From Chlamydiales bacterium (lineage in GTDB: Bacteria; Chlamydiota; Chlamydiia; Chlamydiales; JACKPQ01), in NCBI GenBank assembly GCA_024233435.1, contig JACKPQ010000002.1:186001-250000 (forward strand): a DNA stretch of 64,000 nucleotides. The letters run 5' to 3'. The position numbers were made by a program, and so were the translations under genes. The notes under the pieces are model-generated. The model made no database searches. It saw nothing but the letters and a program-made list of their open reading frames with translations, and had not been told where the DNA came from. Shown in pieces: positions 61,734-64,000 of this stretch (positions are counted from its first letter, which is position 1; each line of letters opens with the position of its first letter).

Positions 61734-61903
61734 TTTTTTAGCGCAAGCATAAGCGCGGCTATAAGCACGTTCCTCTGAGTGACAAATGAAGGGGTCATCC
61801 CCTAATAATTTTTGTAAAATCTGACGAATATTGTCTACCTCTTGAGTTTTCCTTCTTTCTCAATTAAACTACAGATTAGGATTTTTGAAACTAAAGGCTT
61901 CCA

Positions 61904-63829
61904 ATGCAAATTTTTCATGACGATTGCGAACTTAAACTCACAGAGGGCGATTCGGCTCAAACACTTGCTGAAATACTCAACTTGCGCGAGCCCGATCAAG
62001 CCCTTGCAGCCATTATCAACGGCCAGGTGGTTGATCTTGCCCATAAGCTTAAAACGGGTGACAAAGTACAATTCATTAATTTTGACACTCCCGCAGGAAA
62101 AGAAATTTTTTGGCATAGCTCTGCCCATGTCCTTGCACAAGCCATTTTACGCCTCTATCCAGATGCCAAACCAACCATCGGACCTCCCATCAAAGGTGGG
62201 TTTTATTATGACTTTGCTAATCTTTCCATATCAGAGGAGGATTTCCCAAAAATAGAAGCTGAAATTCAAAAGATTCTCAAAGAAAATCACAGACCCGAAA
62301 GAACCCTCTTTGAAGACCGAAAAAGCGCTTTAGCTTCTTTTTGTGAAAATCCTTACAAGTGTGAGTTGATAGAAAGTTTTGAAGATGGACCCATAACGGG
62401 CTACAAACAGGGTGAGTTTTTTGATCTGTGCCGAGGTCCTCACTTGCCAAATCTTGGAAAAATCAAAGCCTTTAAACTTCTTAAAACATCGGGGGCTTAC
62501 TGGCGCGGTGACAGCAAAAATGCGATGCTAACACGTATTTATGGCATCTCTTTTCCTGATCGCAAACTCCTCAAAGACCATCTTCATCTTCTTGAAGAGG
62601 CCAAAAAAAGAGACCATCGATTGCTAGGCACTAAGCTTGACCTATACTCTTTTCATGAAGAGGCTCCTGCCATGCCGTTTATTCACCCAAAAGGAATGAT
62701 TATTTGGAATCATCTTCTTGCTTTTTGGAGAGAGCTTCACACCGCAGACAGCTATGAAGAGATTCAAACACCCCTCATCCTTACCAAAGAGCTTTGGGAA
62801 ACATCTGGGCATTGGGAGCACTATCGTGAGAACATGTACACCACAGAAATCGAGGAGCGCACTTTTGCAATCAAACCCATGAACTGCCCAGGATGTATGA
62901 TCTACTACTCATCCAAACGCCATAGTTATCGGGACTTTCCACTTAAAGTTGCAGAGCTCGGTCGCGTCCATCGCTATGAGCCATCAGGCGCTGTCAACGG
63001 CATGTTTCGTGTGCGCAGCTTCCTTCAAGATGATGCTCACATTTTCATGACTCAAGATCAAATCACAGACTGCATCTTAAACGTTTTGCAACTTGTAGAA
63101 AAAACATACAGCGCTTTTGGACTGAACTACCGCTTTGAGCTCTCGACAAGGCCTGATAAAAAGAAGACGATCGGCTCAGATAAAGATTGGCAAGTTGCAA
63201 CAGATGGGCTGCGAAACGCTCTTGACGCTTATGGCAAACCTTACCAGGTGAACGAGGGCGATGGAGCCTTCTATGGACCTAAAATTGACCTCCATATCCA
63301 AGATGCGCTCGATCGATCATGGCAATGCGGCACCATTCAGCTTGATATGTCCTTGCCTGAGCGCTTTGACCTTGAGTACACAGATAGTGACGGCCAATCC
63401 AAGCGCCCCATCATGATTCATCGCGCTATCTTTGGATCGATTGAGCGTTTTTATGGGATTATCGTTGAACATTTTGCTGGAAAGTTTCCTCTTTGGCTTA
63501 GCCCACGCCAAGTCGCAGTCATACCTGTTGCGGATCGCCACAACGAATATGCGTATGCTGTTTCCAAAGAACTTAGCCACTATGGACTTGCTTGCGAAAC
63601 CTACGATGCTCAAGAATCTGTGAGCAAAAAAGTGCGTAAAGCGCAAACCCTACAAACAAATTATATGCTAACTGTCGGTGATCAAGAAGTTGAAAATAAC
63701 ACAGTTACAGTGCGCACACGCGATAATGTTGTACATGGGGAGTTGAAGGTAAAAGATTTCGCTGCGACAATCACAAAAGAGTTGAAATCACGAGCCCTGA
63801 GCTCGCCTTACACGAACAAGGAAAGCTAG
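61904..63829 (+). CDS. thrS: Threonine-tRNA ligase
   Basis: 641 residues, normal length. TGS domain (about 1-62), editing domain (about 65-225, HSSAHVLAQAIL and the SAD-type FDLCRGPHLPN), class II catalytic core (about 240-535) with KPMNCPGCM, RYEPSGAVNGMFRVRSFLQDDAHIF and HRAIFGSIERFYGIIVEH giving the zinc ligands Cys, His, His, and an anticodon-binding domain (about 540-635). It charges tRNA-Thr and edits Ser-tRNA-Thr. AAAGG precedes the ATG. parA starts directly after its stop, as in Chlamydia. Confidence 0.97.
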   Translation: MQIFHDDCELKLTEGDSAQTLAEILNLREPDQALAAIINGQVVDLAHKLKTGDKVQFINFDTPAGKEIFWHSSAHVLAQAILRLYPDAKPTIGPPIKGGFYYDFANLSISEEDFPKIEAEIQKILKENHRPERTLFEDRKSALASFCENPYKCELIESFEDGPITGYKQGEFFDLCRGPHLPNLGKIKAFKLLKTSGAYWRGDSKNAMLTRIYGISFPDRKLLKDHLHLLEEAKKRDHRLLGTKLDLYSFHEEAPAMPFIHPKGMIIWNHLLAFWRELHTADSYEEIQTPLILTKELWETSGHWEHYRENMYTTEIEERTFAIKPMNCPGCMIYYSSKRHSYRDFPLKVAELGRVHRYEPSGAVNGMFRVRSFLQDDAHIFMTQDQITDCILNVLQLVEKTYSAFGLNYRFELSTRPDKKKTIGSDKDWQVATDGLRNALDAYGKPYQVNEGDGAFYGPKIDLHIQDALDRSWQCGTIQLDMSLPERFDLEYTDSDGQSKRPIMIHRAIFGSIERFYGIIVEHFAGKFPLWLSPRQVAVIPVADRHNEYAYAVSKELSHYGLACETYDAQESVSKKVRKAQTLQTNYMLTVGDQEVENNTVTVRTRDNVVHGELKVKDFAATITKELKSRALSSPYTNKES

Positions 63830-64000
63830 ATGAAAGTCATCACAATTAGCAGCTTTAAAGGTGGTACAGCAAAAACATCGACAACGCTACATCTTGGGGC
63901 AGCTCTTGCAAAGTACCACAAGCAAAAAGTGTTGCTTATAGACTTTGATGCACAAGCAAACCTCACAACAGGCCTTGGTTTTGACCCAGACAACCAAGAC
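63830..64000 (+). CDS. parA: ParA/Soj-family chromosome partitioning ATPase (partial)
   Basis: The first 57 codons; the gene runs out of the window. MKVITISSFKGGTAKTSTTLHLGAALAK is the deviant Walker A of ParA proteins (KGGxxKT), and VLLIDFDAQANLTTGLG is the A' segment that follows. ParA works with ParB-parS in chromosome segregation. The ATG touches the thrS stop codon, and AAGGAAAG at the end of thrS is the ribosome-binding site, so the two are co-transcribed. The thrS-parA pair is conserved in Chlamydia. Confidence 0.9.
   Translation, partial: MKVITISSFKGGTAKTSTTLHLGAALAKYHKQKVLLIDFDAQANLTTGLGFDPDNQD

Noticed and set aside
1..64000. CRISPR arrays, insertion sequences and prophage genes
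   Set aside because: No regularly spaced direct repeats, transposase motifs or phage structural genes were seen on either strand.

Overview
The window comes from a chlamydia-like bacterium (order Chlamydiales, most likely an amoeba-associated 'environmental' lineage rather than Chlamydia itself). This rests on gene content and neighbourhoods that, from general knowledge, match Chlamydia trachomatis: tolB-pal, a gspD-E-F-G type II secretion block, rpoD close to rpsT, tyrB next to an MreC-like gene, recB-recC next to ygeD, and thrS followed by parA. Large repeat proteins (TPR, MORN, ankyrin, LRR), RecD, PBP4-like and two-component genes beyond the minimal Chlamydia set point to an environmental relative. 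Species cannot be fixed from the sequence alone.

Layout. 1-4.5 kb: end of tolB, a convergent exported GNAT acetyltransferase, pal, a coiled-coil lipoprotein, an OmpR-type response regulator, an MFS transporter and a glycine-zipper lipoprotein. 4.5-12.2 kb: a membrane TPR protein, a large exported TPR protein coupled to a large exported VWA-like protein, and rsmD. 12.2-23.6 kb (minus strand): ankyrin protein, 868-residue MORN-repeat protein, a small membrane protein with a clear terminator, then a type II secretion operon (a gene in the gspC position, gspD, gspE, gspF, gspG, second pseudopilin). 23.7-32.1 kb: small membrane proteins, mutY, two tandem CDP-glycerol-transferase-like genes, an exported sulfotransferase-like protein, an MreC-like gene and tyrB. 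32.2-38.2 kb: a histidine kinase/receiver pair, tRNA-Ala(GGC), rpoD, a CoiA-like gene and rpsT. 38.2-41.5 kb: exported NlpC/P60 and C39-like peptidases and a PBP4 homologue with a ruined active site. 41.5-49.4 kb: recC-recB-recD. 49.4-58.4 kb: a 2428-residue LRR/ankyrin gene lying between recC and ygeD, flanked by a 36-bp direct repeat that contains the 5' end of ygeD. 58.4-64 kb: an MFS transporter, a large protein with a papain-like motif, thrS and the start of parA.

How it fits together. The Tol-Pal, MreC-like, NlpC/P60 and PBP4-like products all belong to envelope and division biology, where Chlamydiales have a strongly reduced peptidoglycan system. The type II secretion operon offers an export route for the many signal-peptide proteins in the window, including two cofactor-dependent enzymes (GNAT, sulfotransferase) that make little sense in a periplasm. 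RecBCD and CoiA are recombination/transformation genes.

Most interesting signals: (1) four perfect copies of a 19-bp palindrome, ATGTAAAGCCGCTTTACAT, all inside genes; (2) the apparent insertion of the giant LRR gene with duplication of the ygeD 5' end; (3) a PBP4 homologue with all three catalytic motifs degraded; (4) a gene whose best ribosome-binding site precedes an ATT codon. There is no gene-free stretch longer than 300 bases.
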